Assembly (NCBI GenBank): GCA_031267385.1
Contig: JAIRZF010000250.1
Span: forward strand, 1-32,822
Direction of reading: 5' to 3'
Source of the DNA: Dysgonamonadaceae bacterium
GTDB taxonomy: Bacteria > Bacteroidota > Bacteroidia > Bacteroidales > Azobacteroidaceae
DNA: 32,822 bases
Shown here piece after piece: positions 1 to 8,798 of this stretch (positions are counted from its first letter, which is position 1; each line of letters begins with the position of its first letter). The notes under the pieces were generated by a model. The model was not told where the DNA came from, made no database searches, and saw only the letters and a program-made list of their open reading frames with translations. The translations under genes were made by a program, and so were the position numbers.

Positions 1-774
1 ATCACCAAAGACCTGGAAGATGCGATTATCTGCGTCAATGAAAGTCATACGTTTGAGCTTGGAGTCGAAGGAGAAGGTCTGACTTACGAATGGTACTACG
101 GCAACAGCCGCATACTGGGCGCCAATACGAACCGCTACACAATAGTTCATGCCCGCCCGACCGATTACGAGAAATATTATGTGATCGTCTGGAGTAACTA
201 CAACGGTTATCATGCGAGTATTTACAGTAAACAGGTCCGATTATGGGTAACGGAACAGTTGCCTGAAACGCTGCAATTCGAGACCTATCCCGACCCGGCA
301 TTCACGGGAAGTACCTATCATCTGAAGCTGGCAGGCTACTCCGATGTCACGGAATATGCCTGGAGTTACAGCAAGGAAGATGTCACGTTCTCTCCGGAAA
401 CGGGAGTGGTTGGTGAAAACGAAACCTGGGCTACTTTCGGAACATTGTCGGAAGGCACGGGAACGGTTACCGCCACCTTGACTCATCCGTGCGGCACGAG
501 AGAAGCTACCCAAACGATCCGTGTGACTTACCCGACCGGCACCGAGGATGTAACGGACAGTCAGGTTGCGGTTTATCCGAACCCAACGGCAGAAGTGATC
601 CGGATCAGCAACACGGTTTCCAATCAGGTAGTCAGGATCACGGACGTTACGGGTTCTCAGAAATGGAGATACAGAACCCAGGAGGGCGTCACCACGATCG
701 ACCTGACGGGCTATGCTAAAGGGACTTATCTAGTTCACTACGATGGAAAAACCTACAAGGTGATAAAGAAATGA
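1..774 (+). CDS. C-terminal part of a secreted protein with Ig-like region and T9SS type A C-terminal sorting domain (5' truncated by window)
   Basis: Frame 1 is open from base 1 (ITKDLEDAIICVNESHTFELGVEGEGLTYEWYYG...); C-terminus 'VAVYPNPTAEVIRISN...VVRITDVTGSQKW...IDLTGYAKGTYLVHYDGKTYKVIKK' is a classic T9SS CTD. The ORF track start at 181 is an artefact of truncation. Confidence 0.88.
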   Translation: MTKDLEDAIICVNESHTFELGVEGEGLTYEWYYGNSRILGANTNRYTIVHARPTDYEKYYVIVWSNYNGYHASIYSKQVRLWVTEQLPETLQFETYPDPAFTGSTYHLKLAGYSDVTEYAWSYSKEDVTFSPETGVVGENETWATFGTLSEGTGTVTATLTHPCGTREATQTIRVTYPTGTEDVTDSQVAVYPNPTAEVIRISNTVSNQVVRITDVTGSQKWRYRTQEGVTTIDLTGYAKGTYLVHYDGKTYKVIKK

Positions 775-840
775 ATAATGAAAAATGAAAAATAAATAAA
801 CGACGTCGTAAACGGGAAACGCACAAATAGCACGAATAAC

Positions 841-869
841 GCCTTTGCCCGGAGGGCAACAATATCAAT
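841..869. repeat. 29-bp direct repeat copy 1, GCCTTTGCCCGGAGGGCAACAATATCAAT, containing hairpin TTGCCC-GGA-GGGCAA
   Basis: Identical to 1701-1729; flanking bases on both sides differ. Confidence 0.9.
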
Positions 870-1023
870 TTGCGCCAAATGACATGAAAGGGACAAAGTT
901 CTCATAAACAGAGGATGCGGAAAAACGCAAGAATCGGATTAAAAAATGTAGTAATAGACAGAACTTCTTAAAAAAATATTATGAAAAATGTTAAAATTAT
1001 AACGCGGGTATAACAAAAAATAC

Positions 1024-1031
1024 TACATTTG
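1024..1031 (+). promoter_or_regulatory. Bacteroidota -7 promoter box TACATTTG upstream of the DUF2335 cassette
   Basis: Match to TAnnTTTG, about 20 nt upstream of the ATG at 1051. Confidence 0.55.
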
Positions 1032-1050
1032 CGTTGTATCTGTAACCAAT

Positions 1051-1251
1051 ATGATTATGCAATTGATGAAATTAATATTGAGAGCCAACGGCATTTTCCC
1101 TTATGTTTTAGAAGGGCGACATAGGACGTCCGAGTCGTTGGTGTACTTCGGGATTGAAAACGATAAAAAGAATATGAAATCGGACATACGTATTGTTTGC
1201 GGCGATATTAAGAAGTCAGTAGATTTGGCCCGGATAAAATACGTATTGTGA
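1051..1251 (+). CDS. Hypothetical 66-aa protein, translationally coupled to the DUF2335 gene
   Basis: ORF with promoter-like box upstream; its TGA (1249-1251) overlaps the GTG/ATG start of the next gene. Confidence 0.5.
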   Translation: MIMQLMKLILRANGIFPYVLEGRHRTSESLVYFGIENDKKNMKSDIRIVCGDIKKSVDLARIKYVL

Positions 1252-1643
1252 TGGTACAACGACATCAACGGACAACTGGAATTGCTAATCGGGATCATGT
1301 AGCCATTGAGCAAAATACTATTGTGGATGATAATTTATTACCCTCTGCAGAGGAGTTAGAGAAATTGAAACAAGTAGACCCCTCTATCGTACCATGGATT
1401 ATGCAACGGGCAGAAAAAGAACAGGACACCCGATTACAGTTTAATAGGGATCAAATGCGACTCGCCTACAAGGAAAGCGGCATGACTCATTGTGCTTTGT
1501 GGTTTGCTTTCGTGTTGGCCATCGTCGTGCTATTTTTGAGCAGTTTGTTTATATATTTAGGGAAAGAGTTAGCCGGAACAATCTTTGGTGGTGTAGGAAT
1601 ATTGATTCTTATACAGTCGTTTTTAAAATTTGGAAGGAAGTAG
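1248..1643 (+). CDS. DUF2335-like predicted membrane protein
   Basis: 'LPSAEELEKLKQVDPSIVPWIMQRAEKEQDTRLQFNRDQMRLA' followed by two hydrophobic helices resembles DUF2335. Start may be GTG 1248 or ATG 1251. Confidence 0.75.
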   Translation: MMVQRHQRTTGIANRDHVAIEQNTIVDDNLLPSAEELEKLKQVDPSIVPWIMQRAEKEQDTRLQFNRDQMRLAYKESGMTHCALWFAFVLAIVVLFLSSLFIYLGKELAGTIFGGVGILILIQSFLKFGRK

Positions 1644-1700
1644 AAACTAAGAAAATCCTACGAACTAACACCATATCTAACGTTACATGAAATTCAGCTT

Positions 1701-1729
1701 GCCTTTGCCCGGAGGGCAACAATATCAAT
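1701..1729. repeat. 29-bp direct repeat copy 2 (identical to 841-869)
   Basis: GCCTTTGCCCGGAGGGCAACAATATCAAT, same orientation. Confidence 0.9.
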
Positions 1730-1760
1730 AGAAAATACGGAATCAACCCCGGCAATTTTT

Positions 1761-2774
1761 TTATTTCCTTACCAGCAGCAAAATCTGTTTCAACAAGAGG
1801 TACAATACTTTTGGAGAGCAGGATACAAACGGAGGAAAAAAGATTTTTCGTTTTTGTCCGGTCGTTTTGCAAAGCACAATCCAGCGTCCCCACAGAAATG
1901 CCGTCAGCGCTTCTTGTTTGTAGCGTTTGTATTGTTTATTGGCTGAAAGTAATTTGGAAAACCATTCTCCGGATTTTATTAAATCGGATGAGCTGATCCG
2001 GGTTTGGGTTTCTTTTCCAAAGGAATACAAAGAAAAAGAAAGCCGGTGGATACGCATCATTTCAGGGTCGGGTTCCAATCCCGATTTGTGTAATTCTTCA
2101 CGGATAAGTTTCTCTTTGTTCTGCTCCTGAGTCAGTTGTTTTTCCCTTGAGATATTGGTGTTGTGCCACCTGTAGTACAGTGAAAAATCGGGGATATTGG
2201 CTATTTTCGTTTGTTCGTTCAATCTGCACCACAAGTCGTAATCTTCGGCAACGGGGACTTCATGATATAAATTTTGTTTCAGTATTGAGGCTCTGAAACA
2301 GGTGGACGGGTGTATCAGGGGAACACTGAACAAGAGTGAAATGGAAATAAACGGCGGCGAAGTCTGGTTGATAATTTTTCCCGTAATTGTACCTTTGTCA
2401 TCAATGACATAAGCCCATGTTCCGCATAAACCGACATCCGGGCGCTTTTTCATGAACCGAATTTGTTTTTCAATTCGTGTCGGAACGCAAATATCGTCGG
2501 AATCCATGCGGATGATGTATTTTCCTTTACAAATTTTAATTCCTTTGTTTAAGGTTTTTATCAACCCGAGGTTTGTTTCATTTTCGATATAACAAATCCG
2601 TTGGTCGGTATAGGACAAAATAATATTTTTACTCTCATCCGTTGATCCGTCATTGATAATAATCAATTCGAAATCGGCAAAAGTCTGATTTAGTATGCTT
2701 TCGATGGCTTCACGCAAATATTTTTCTGCATTAAAAACCGGCATCACAACGGATAACTGTATATTTTGCCCCAT
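1761..2774 (-). CDS. Glycosyltransferase family 2
   Basis: N-terminus 'LSVVMPVFNAEKYLREAIESILNQTFADFELIIINDGSTDES...RMDSDDIC' is GT2. Confidence 0.92.
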   Translation of the reverse strand: MGQNIQLSVVMPVFNAEKYLREAIESILNQTFADFELIIINDGSTDESKNIILSYTDQRICYIENETNLGLIKTLNKGIKICKGKYIIRMDSDDICVPTRIEKQIRFMKKRPDVGLCGTWAYVIDDKGTITGKIINQTSPPFISISLLFSVPLIHPSTCFRASILKQNLYHEVPVAEDYDLWCRLNEQTKIANIPDFSLYYRWHNTNISREKQLTQEQNKEKLIREELHKSGLEPDPEMMRIHRLSFSLYSFGKETQTRISSSDLIKSGEWFSKLLSANKQYKRYKQEALTAFLWGRWIVLCKTTGQKRKIFFPPFVSCSPKVLYLLLKQILLLVRK

Positions 2775-2792
2775 AGGATAAGTTTGAATTCT

Positions 2793-3560
2793 CTATTTCT
2801 TTTTCAAAATAAATATTCCACAACCATATTGACAATGGATGTTTCCGGCTGTTACATCTACATTCTCGTGCAATTCGTCTGCATCGTCCAGATAAGAAAA
2901 AGAAAGCAAGTCATATTTTTCGGAAAAGTAATTCATTAAATAATTGACGTCAAATATCCGGTGTGCATTAAATTCAATTCGTTGAGTACCAATGGGGACT
3001 GAAAAATAAAATATACCTCCCGGTCGTAAAAGCCGATGGATATTATCCAATCCTTTCAAATGTCCATCGGCGTCAATCGGGTCGCCATACCTGCCTAAAC
3101 CCAAATGTTCGATGGTATGCAGACAGGAAATGGAATCACAATAATTTATCAACGGAAAATCCCGGCTCATTAAATTCGCTTGTGTAAAACGAATATTCTT
3201 AATTGTATTATCAAGGGGTCGTATATCCAACACTTCCACCTCCATAAACGAAGCGAGATGAGCAACAAAGCCATCGATTCGAGAACCAATATCGACATGT
3301 TTCTGAGGCCGCTGTTCAAATATTTTTTGAGCCATATACAAGTCTTGTTTAAAATAGTGTTTGGTATAAGTTCCGCTATTCTCGTTCCGGTCGGTCAGAC
3401 ATAAATAATTCCGGGTAATTCTGAAATCGCGATTATTTCCCATTGATCGTTTGAATATCTTTTTTTCGTGATAAAACAAAGGCAGATTTTTAAATCGAAC
3501 CAGTATTTTCCGGGGATAAAAACCCAGTAAAATTTGCAGATTAAGCAAGAAGTTTTTCAT
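2793..3560 (-). CDS. DUF268-type / class I SAM-dependent methyltransferase
   Basis: 'HVDIGSRIDGFVAHLASFMEVEVLDIRPL...SCLHTIEHLGLGRYGDPIDADGHLKGLDNIHRLLRPGGIFYFSVPIG'. Confidence 0.8.
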   Translation of the reverse strand: MKNFLLNLQILLGFYPRKILVRFKNLPLFYHEKKIFKRSMGNNRDFRITRNYLCLTDRNENSGTYTKHYFKQDLYMAQKIFEQRPQKHVDIGSRIDGFVAHLASFMEVEVLDIRPLDNTIKNIRFTQANLMSRDFPLINYCDSISCLHTIEHLGLGRYGDPIDADGHLKGLDNIHRLLRPGGIFYFSVPIGTQRIEFNAHRIFDVNYLMNYFSEKYDLLSFSYLDDADELHENVDVTAGNIHCQYGCGIFILKKK

Positions 3561-3589
3561 GTCTTAACAGATTAATATTAATATTAAAA

Positions 3590-4480
3590 TTATATTTTTA
3601 TCCAACGATCGGGTATTAAATCCCTGATACGATCATTTTCTTCTGGATTTTTCAACCACTGGTCCGGAGCGATAACGATTTTGTTTTCGTTGTTATTCAA
3701 CCACGCTCCCCACCAACTGAAACTGCTGTTGGCGATGATATTATGTTTACAAAGACTCATTAATTGCATGTCAATATAACTATCCCGTCCTTTGTTCCAG
3801 TTTATATGGACAGCATGAAGAGTAGGGATTGTTTTTTTTGCTTCCTCCGGGTCGTCGGAAAAAACGAAAAAAGTTGGATTATCGAATTCCTGCCGGATTC
3901 GTTCGATTGCTTTTTCGTAATATTCGGTAGAGAGTTCCGTATAAATAGCGGCTGATTTTTTATTACTCACATAATCTCCCCGTCGTATATGAATCGACAC
4001 CGAGTTTGTATCCTTGATTTTTTCAGCAATATCCTTGTTTTTACCGTAAAGATGATTTTTGAAAGTAAAACATCTTCTCACGATCTCCTGAAATGGTATA
4101 AAATATTTTTCTGATTGAAAATAACCTGATAATGATGTGTGGTCCGGCTGAGATAAAAATTCAGGGTCATAACCGGAAGATTCCAATTCTTCATACAGGT
4201 TATAGCATTTGGTAATTCTTCTTCCCAACGACGTCTTCTTTATTTTAGGATAAATTTTCCGAAGCAGAAAACCTCTTTTTTTAGAAGAAATTATTTTTTC
4301 ATGATGTTTGAGGAAGAACAAATCCAGTTCATAAATCCGGTGAGTCACATTTTTGGAACGGATGTTGAGGAGAGATTTGTCTATACAAACCCCCACTCCC
4401 AGTCGATCAGCCAAAGCTCTGGCTGCTGCGTACTGGAACATTTGATTCCCTAAACCTCCGAAAACGAATACCCTGATCAT
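3590..4480 (-). CDS. Alpha-1,2-fucosyltransferase family (GT11)
   Basis: 'GGLGNQMFQYAAARALADRLG', 'VSIHIRRGDYV', 'IIANSSFSWWGAWLN' are GT11 signatures. Confidence 0.92.
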   Translation of the reverse strand: MIRVFVFGGLGNQMFQYAAARALADRLGVGVCIDKSLLNIRSKNVTHRIYELDLFFLKHHEKIISSKKRGFLLRKIYPKIKKTSLGRRITKCYNLYEELESSGYDPEFLSQPDHTSLSGYFQSEKYFIPFQEIVRRCFTFKNHLYGKNKDIAEKIKDTNSVSIHIRRGDYVSNKKSAAIYTELSTEYYEKAIERIRQEFDNPTFFVFSDDPEEAKKTIPTLHAVHINWNKGRDSYIDMQLMSLCKHNIIANSSFSWWGAWLNNNENKIVIAPDQWLKNPEENDRIRDLIPDRWIKI

Positions 4481-4539
4481 AAGCTTTGTTTTGATTCGTT
4501 TTGAATCTGATAAAACTAAAAAATAAAGAACTTCCTGTG

Positions 4540-4547
4540 CAAATGTA
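4540..4547 (-). promoter_or_regulatory. -7 box TACATTTG (minus strand) for the 4480-1761 operon
   Basis: Plus strand CAAATGTA, about 60 nt upstream of the GT11 start. Confidence 0.5.
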
Positions 4548-4716
4548 GTAAAATAAAATCAGTCAGACAGTCAATTCTGAAGTAAATAGATTGAATTTGT
4601 ATGAAATTGTCTTGGAGAAGCGGTGAAGATTCGGGTGAAAATCATTACCTTCGCCTTTTCAAAATAGTCCTCAATGCAAATGAGATGTCGTTGAATATTT
4701 TTTATGTCAATATACA

Positions 4717-5907
4717 ATGATGAAAAGAATCGTTTTAGTAACACAATTTACGCCTACAAAGGAGAATTATTATGGACCAACGGCTTTATTGTATTACATT
4801 ATAAAAAACAGATCAAAAAACATAGAAATTAAAATTTATTCATTCAATTTGACAAACGTGCCTGAAAGTATGCAGGCGAAAAGTGAGAGTGAATTAAATT
4901 GTGAAATAGTAAACGTTAAAAAACGAGAATTTATAAGTAAGTTGGACTACCTGCGTATGCGAATTTCGGGGTGGTTTTCCAATTTGCCGGTGTGGAGTTT
5001 TTTGAAATTGAATAAAAACTATGTTGCAGAGATAAAAGCGTTGCTGCCGGATATGGTTTGGGTGTATCCTTATCAATTGATCCGTATTTCCAAACAGTTT
5101 GAATCTATCCCTTTGGTTGTTACCTGTTGTGATAGTGCATCTCTTCACTATTACAGAAAATTAGGAGATATCAATTATTCGAAAGATAAAGCGACCTATA
5201 AAAATTACAGAAAATACTTAAATCTTGAAAGTCGTTATCTTAAACAAAATGTTCTTTTTCACTTGGTCGGATTGGAAGATCTAAAATTTCTACAACGCTT
5301 ATTATATCCAAATGTAGAAAAAGCATTCTTTTTACCACATCCACATTATTCATTCATAAAAAAAACAACGTATTTTACTGCGGAAAAAATAAAAATATTG
5401 ATTTCCGGGCAATACAATGAATATGTAAAGACTGATTTCGACCGGTTGTTAAATCTATTACTGCAAAATAAGGATTTGATTTCGGAAATAACGATTACAT
5501 TTATTGGGAAAAATTGGAATGTATTCTCTCAGCAACTGCAAAAATGCGGATATGAATCTACGACTATTACATGGGTTGAAGAGTATTTTTCCGAGATAAT
5601 TAATTATGATATTCAACTATTCCCCACTAGCTTAGGTACGGGTACCAAAGGTAAAGTTTTAGATGCATTGTGTTGTGGATTGATTTGCATCGGTTCTAAG
5701 TATGCTTTTGAAAATATTATGGTGCAGAATGGAGAATCTTGTCTGCAATATAACTCAGTAGAAGAGGTTCCTGATATTATACACAATGTGATTAATCAGA
5801 AGGAATTTTATATAAAGTTGGCTTCTTTGGGGCAATCGACAGTAATAGAAAAACATTCTCCGGAATTAATATCTTCTTTGTTTTTTCGAAAAATATTCAA
5901 TGATTAG
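4717..5907 (+). CDS. Glycosyltransferase (GT4/GT-B-like)
   Basis: C-terminal 'LFPTSLGTGTKGKVLDALCCGLICIGSKYAFENIMVQNGESCLQYNSVEEVPDII' resembles the donor-binding half of GT4 enzymes. Confidence 0.75.
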   Translation: MMKRIVLVTQFTPTKENYYGPTALLYYIIKNRSKNIEIKIYSFNLTNVPESMQAKSESELNCEIVNVKKREFISKLDYLRMRISGWFSNLPVWSFLKLNKNYVAEIKALLPDMVWVYPYQLIRISKQFESIPLVVTCCDSASLHYYRKLGDINYSKDKATYKNYRKYLNLESRYLKQNVLFHLVGLEDLKFLQRLLYPNVEKAFFLPHPHYSFIKKTTYFTAEKIKILISGQYNEYVKTDFDRLLNLLLQNKDLISEITITFIGKNWNVFSQQLQKCGYESTTITWVEEYFSEIINYDIQLFPTSLGTGTKGKVLDALCCGLICIGSKYAFENIMVQNGESCLQYNSVEEVPDIIHNVINQKEFYIKLASLGQSTVIEKHSPELISSLFFRKIFND

Positions 5908-6838
5908 CATGATACCGTCAATAATAAAAAAGAATTATCGGAAATTGCTTCCGGAAGAAGTGAGGGAATGGATCATTAAAATTGTCATTATCCCGGCTAA
6001 AGAACTTAATCTGTTTCGCAAATGGAAATTGAATAAGCTAAAGAAGGAAATTATCCGGTATTATGAGAGGAATGCTGAGATGTCGTGTGAGCAGAAAACA
6101 GTCATTGATTTTTTGAAGTCAAATCGATTAGCTATGTTTCCTCTGAAAATAGAGAAAAAGAAAAAATGTCCTGTGTATTACGACTCGTCAAAAGATCTTC
6201 GGTATGTTATGTATAAAGGAAAACGTTTGTATATGAAACGTTCGATGACCCGTCTGGAAATTCAAAGGTCGTATGATAATTTAATTTTTGAGCAACAGCC
6301 ACATTCTCCTCATTGTTATTTTTCAGATGATTTTTTTGTAACGGAAAGTGATATTGTTATAGATGCCGGAACTGCCGAAGGGAATTTTGCTCTTTCCATC
6401 ATAGATAAAGTGAGTAAAATATATTTATTTGAGGCAGATTTAGGTTGGATTGAAGCCTTGGAGGCTACTTTTGAACCATGGAAAGAAAAAGTAATAATTT
6501 CCAACAACTTTATATCGAATAATGATGTGGGAAAAAATATCACTTTGGATATGGCCATAGGAAGTCAATCCGTCGATTTTATTAAAGCGGATATTGAAGG
6601 CGCAGAAGTTGATATGTTAAGAGGGATGGATAAAATTTTATCTCGTCAATCAAATTTGAAATTGGTACTTTGCACTTATCACCACCAATCGGATGAAAAA
6701 GACCTAAGTGATATTTTAAGAAAAAAAGGTTTCTCCATTAGTCCGTCTGAAGGGTATATGATCCTTTTTGATGATCCGGACTTTCAAGCACCTTACTTGA
6801 GGAGAGGAGTTATACGTGTAAGAAAATGTTCAGAATGA
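5900..6838 (+). CDS. FkbM family methyltransferase
   Basis: 'VIDAGTAEGNFALSIIDKVSKIYLFEAD...VDFIKADIEGAEVDMLRGMDKIL' FkbM motifs; 8-nt overlap with the upstream gene. Confidence 0.85.
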   Translation: MISMIPSIIKKNYRKLLPEEVREWIIKIVIIPAKELNLFRKWKLNKLKKEIIRYYERNAEMSCEQKTVIDFLKSNRLAMFPLKIEKKKKCPVYYDSSKDLRYVMYKGKRLYMKRSMTRLEIQRSYDNLIFEQQPHSPHCYFSDDFFVTESDIVIDAGTAEGNFALSIIDKVSKIYLFEADLGWIEALEATFEPWKEKVIISNNFISNNDVGKNITLDMAIGSQSVDFIKADIEGAEVDMLRGMDKILSRQSNLKLVLCTYHHQSDEKDLSDILRKKGFSISPSEGYMILFDDPDFQAPYLRRGVIRVRKCSE

Positions 6839-7815
6839 AATCCTATTTACAAACAACTTATAATTATATAAAGGATCAAAAACAACAATCGGGTGAATCT
6901 GTTCGATTTTATAATTGGATTGGAGAAGTTGGTAGTTTCTGGTTCAGGAAATTTATTCATTCACGAAAAATTCCATGCGATCAAAATAAAGCCATTGCCT
7001 TTTTCTCCGTGTTTGGTGAAAAATTCCCCATATCCATAGACAAAGCGCTTGTAAAGGTGTTTTTCACCGGTGAAAACCTGCATCGAAATGAATTCGGATT
7101 TTCATATCAGAATTATTCCGATTACCTGCAAAACAAGCATTTGGATTTATCCCTCGGCTTTGATTATTTCAAAGATGATTCGTACCTAAGATTCCCGTTG
7201 TGGGTACTTCCTTTTGTTGATCCGGAAAATACGAGTGATTCCGAAATCAGAAAAATTTGTGATAAATTGTCGAATCCTGATCCGGACGGTATTCAGTTGC
7301 GGAGATTTTGTTCATTGGTTTCCAATCATGATCCGAACGGACTGAGGAAAGAAATTTATGATTCTTTGATTGATATTGACGAAGTAAGTTGTGGCGGTCG
7401 TTTTATGAACAATACAAATGAATTAAGGCAGGTTTTTGGAGATGATAAACTTTGTTATTTGAAACAATTCAAGTTCAATATTTGTCCGGAAAACTCAAAT
7501 GCTCCCGGATATGTTACGGAAAAACTGATGGAAGCCGTATTTTCCGGTGCGATCCCTGTTTATTGGGGTTCAGATAATGATCCGGAACCGGACATCTTAA
7601 GCAGGGATGCAATCATTCTTTGGAATAAAAATGGGAATAACACGGAAAATGTGAATTTGATCCATTCCTTGCACAAGGATTCGCAGTTGTACAAGGATTT
7701 TTATGTTCAACCCCGCTTAAAGCCGGATGCAGCCGGGCATTTGAGTGAAATGTTGTGGAATCTTGAAGAGAAACTGATGAAACTGACCACTTCTAAAATT
7801 TCAAAAATCAGGTAA
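6826..7815 (+). CDS. Alpha-1,3-fucosyltransferase family (GT10)
   Basis: 'FNICPENSNAPGYVTEKLMEAVFSGAIPVYWGS' is the GT10 motif; overlaps the upstream CDS by 13 nt. Confidence 0.9.
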   Translation: MFRMKSYLQTTYNYIKDQKQQSGESVRFYNWIGEVGSFWFRKFIHSRKIPCDQNKAIAFFSVFGEKFPISIDKALVKVFFTGENLHRNEFGFSYQNYSDYLQNKHLDLSLGFDYFKDDSYLRFPLWVLPFVDPENTSDSEIRKICDKLSNPDPDGIQLRRFCSLVSNHDPNGLRKEIYDSLIDIDEVSCGGRFMNNTNELRQVFGDDKLCYLKQFKFNICPENSNAPGYVTEKLMEAVFSGAIPVYWGSDNDPEPDILSRDAIILWNKNGNNTENVNLIHSLHKDSQLYKDFYVQPRLKPDAAGHLSEMLWNLEEKLMKLTTSKISKIR

Positions 7816-7855
7816 TTATACATTGGTAGGTCGGACGTATAAAATTTGTGGTAAT

Positions 7856-8785
7856 TTACCAGGCTGAGAATAACGTGACTACAATCACATAAAGCACTAA
7901 AAAGACAGGTGCAAAAAGTGTATTGATAATGAACAAGGCCGTACACATAAGTCGTGATACGGTTTTGGTTTCCCGATACATCAGCCGGTGTGAATGGAAA
8001 AAGTAATAAATCAAATAAACCGGTATCGCCAATGTGATAAGACCGTGGATTTTTGTATGAAAAAACGAAAGTAACCAATCGACGATTATGTGTAATAAAG
8101 TGATAAACAGGATAAGCGAAAAATAATGCAAAGTATAAACGCCGTGATCGAAATAAAGCCATTTTTTCTTGCTGTGAAACAGCCACAACCAAAATGCAAA
8201 AACAGGCATATATAAGAATACGGCTTTGGGGAAATTATGTTTCAACGATTCTTTTATGGCTTTTTTTTCTTGCTTAAAACCCAGTAATGTTCTGGATATC
8301 GCGTATTTATATATCGACAATTTTTCTTCTTCAGGAAGCGTCCGTTGAATGGAATCCAAATCTGCTATATTTCTGAGATTTTTTAATCCGAATATAGATA
8401 GGCTATTTTTCGGATTGACAATATTTTCTTCCTGCGCTTGTTTATGACCTGTTTTTGGAGGATGATCGCTAAAATCAGGCAGAATAGCAGGAATAAAAAA
8501 TACGACAAAACTGATGAATATATATAACTGTACCGGATTAACCTGACTTTTCCGCTTTCCTGCAAGATACTCCTTTGTCAGTTTCGCCGGAAAAAACAAG
8601 GATATAACGGTTTTCCAAAACAGGCCATCGTAATGAATAAAATCAGCCCAAAAATGCACAAACAAATAATGAAAATGCCGTCGGGTTTCCACGTTTTCCT
8701 GTCCACATTCCGGACAAAATCTTGTGGCTACAAAATATCCGCAATTCTGGCAACGTTTATCTTTTCTGATCTTTGAATGGCTCAT
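7856..8785 (-). CDS. DUF3667 domain-containing membrane protein with zinc-ribbon-like N-terminus
   Basis: 'CQNCGYFVATRFCPECGQ' CxxC pairs followed by 'HFWADFIHYDGLFWKTVISLFFPAKLTKEYLAGKRKSQVNPVQLYIFISFVVFF' and TM segments. Confidence 0.82.
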   Translation of the reverse strand: MSHSKIRKDKRCQNCGYFVATRFCPECGQENVETRRHFHYLFVHFWADFIHYDGLFWKTVISLFFPAKLTKEYLAGKRKSQVNPVQLYIFISFVVFFIPAILPDFSDHPPKTGHKQAQEENIVNPKNSLSIFGLKNLRNIADLDSIQRTLPEEEKLSIYKYAISRTLLGFKQEKKAIKESLKHNFPKAVFLYMPVFAFWLWLFHSKKKWLYFDHGVYTLHYFSLILFITLLHIIVDWLLSFFHTKIHGLITLAIPVYLIYYFFHSHRLMYRETKTVSRLMCTALFIINTLFAPVFLVLYVIVVTLFSAW

Positions 8786-8798
8786 GTGGCAAATTTAG

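Noticed and set aside
1701-1757. Repeat copy 2 followed by a T-rich stretch as a terminator
   Set aside because: The hairpin is separated from the T run by more than 30 nt, and the other copy lacks any T tract.
7707-8192. 161-aa minus-strand ORF overlapping the GT10 3' end and DUF3667 gene
   Set aside because: Overlaps two well-supported genes and has no family signal.
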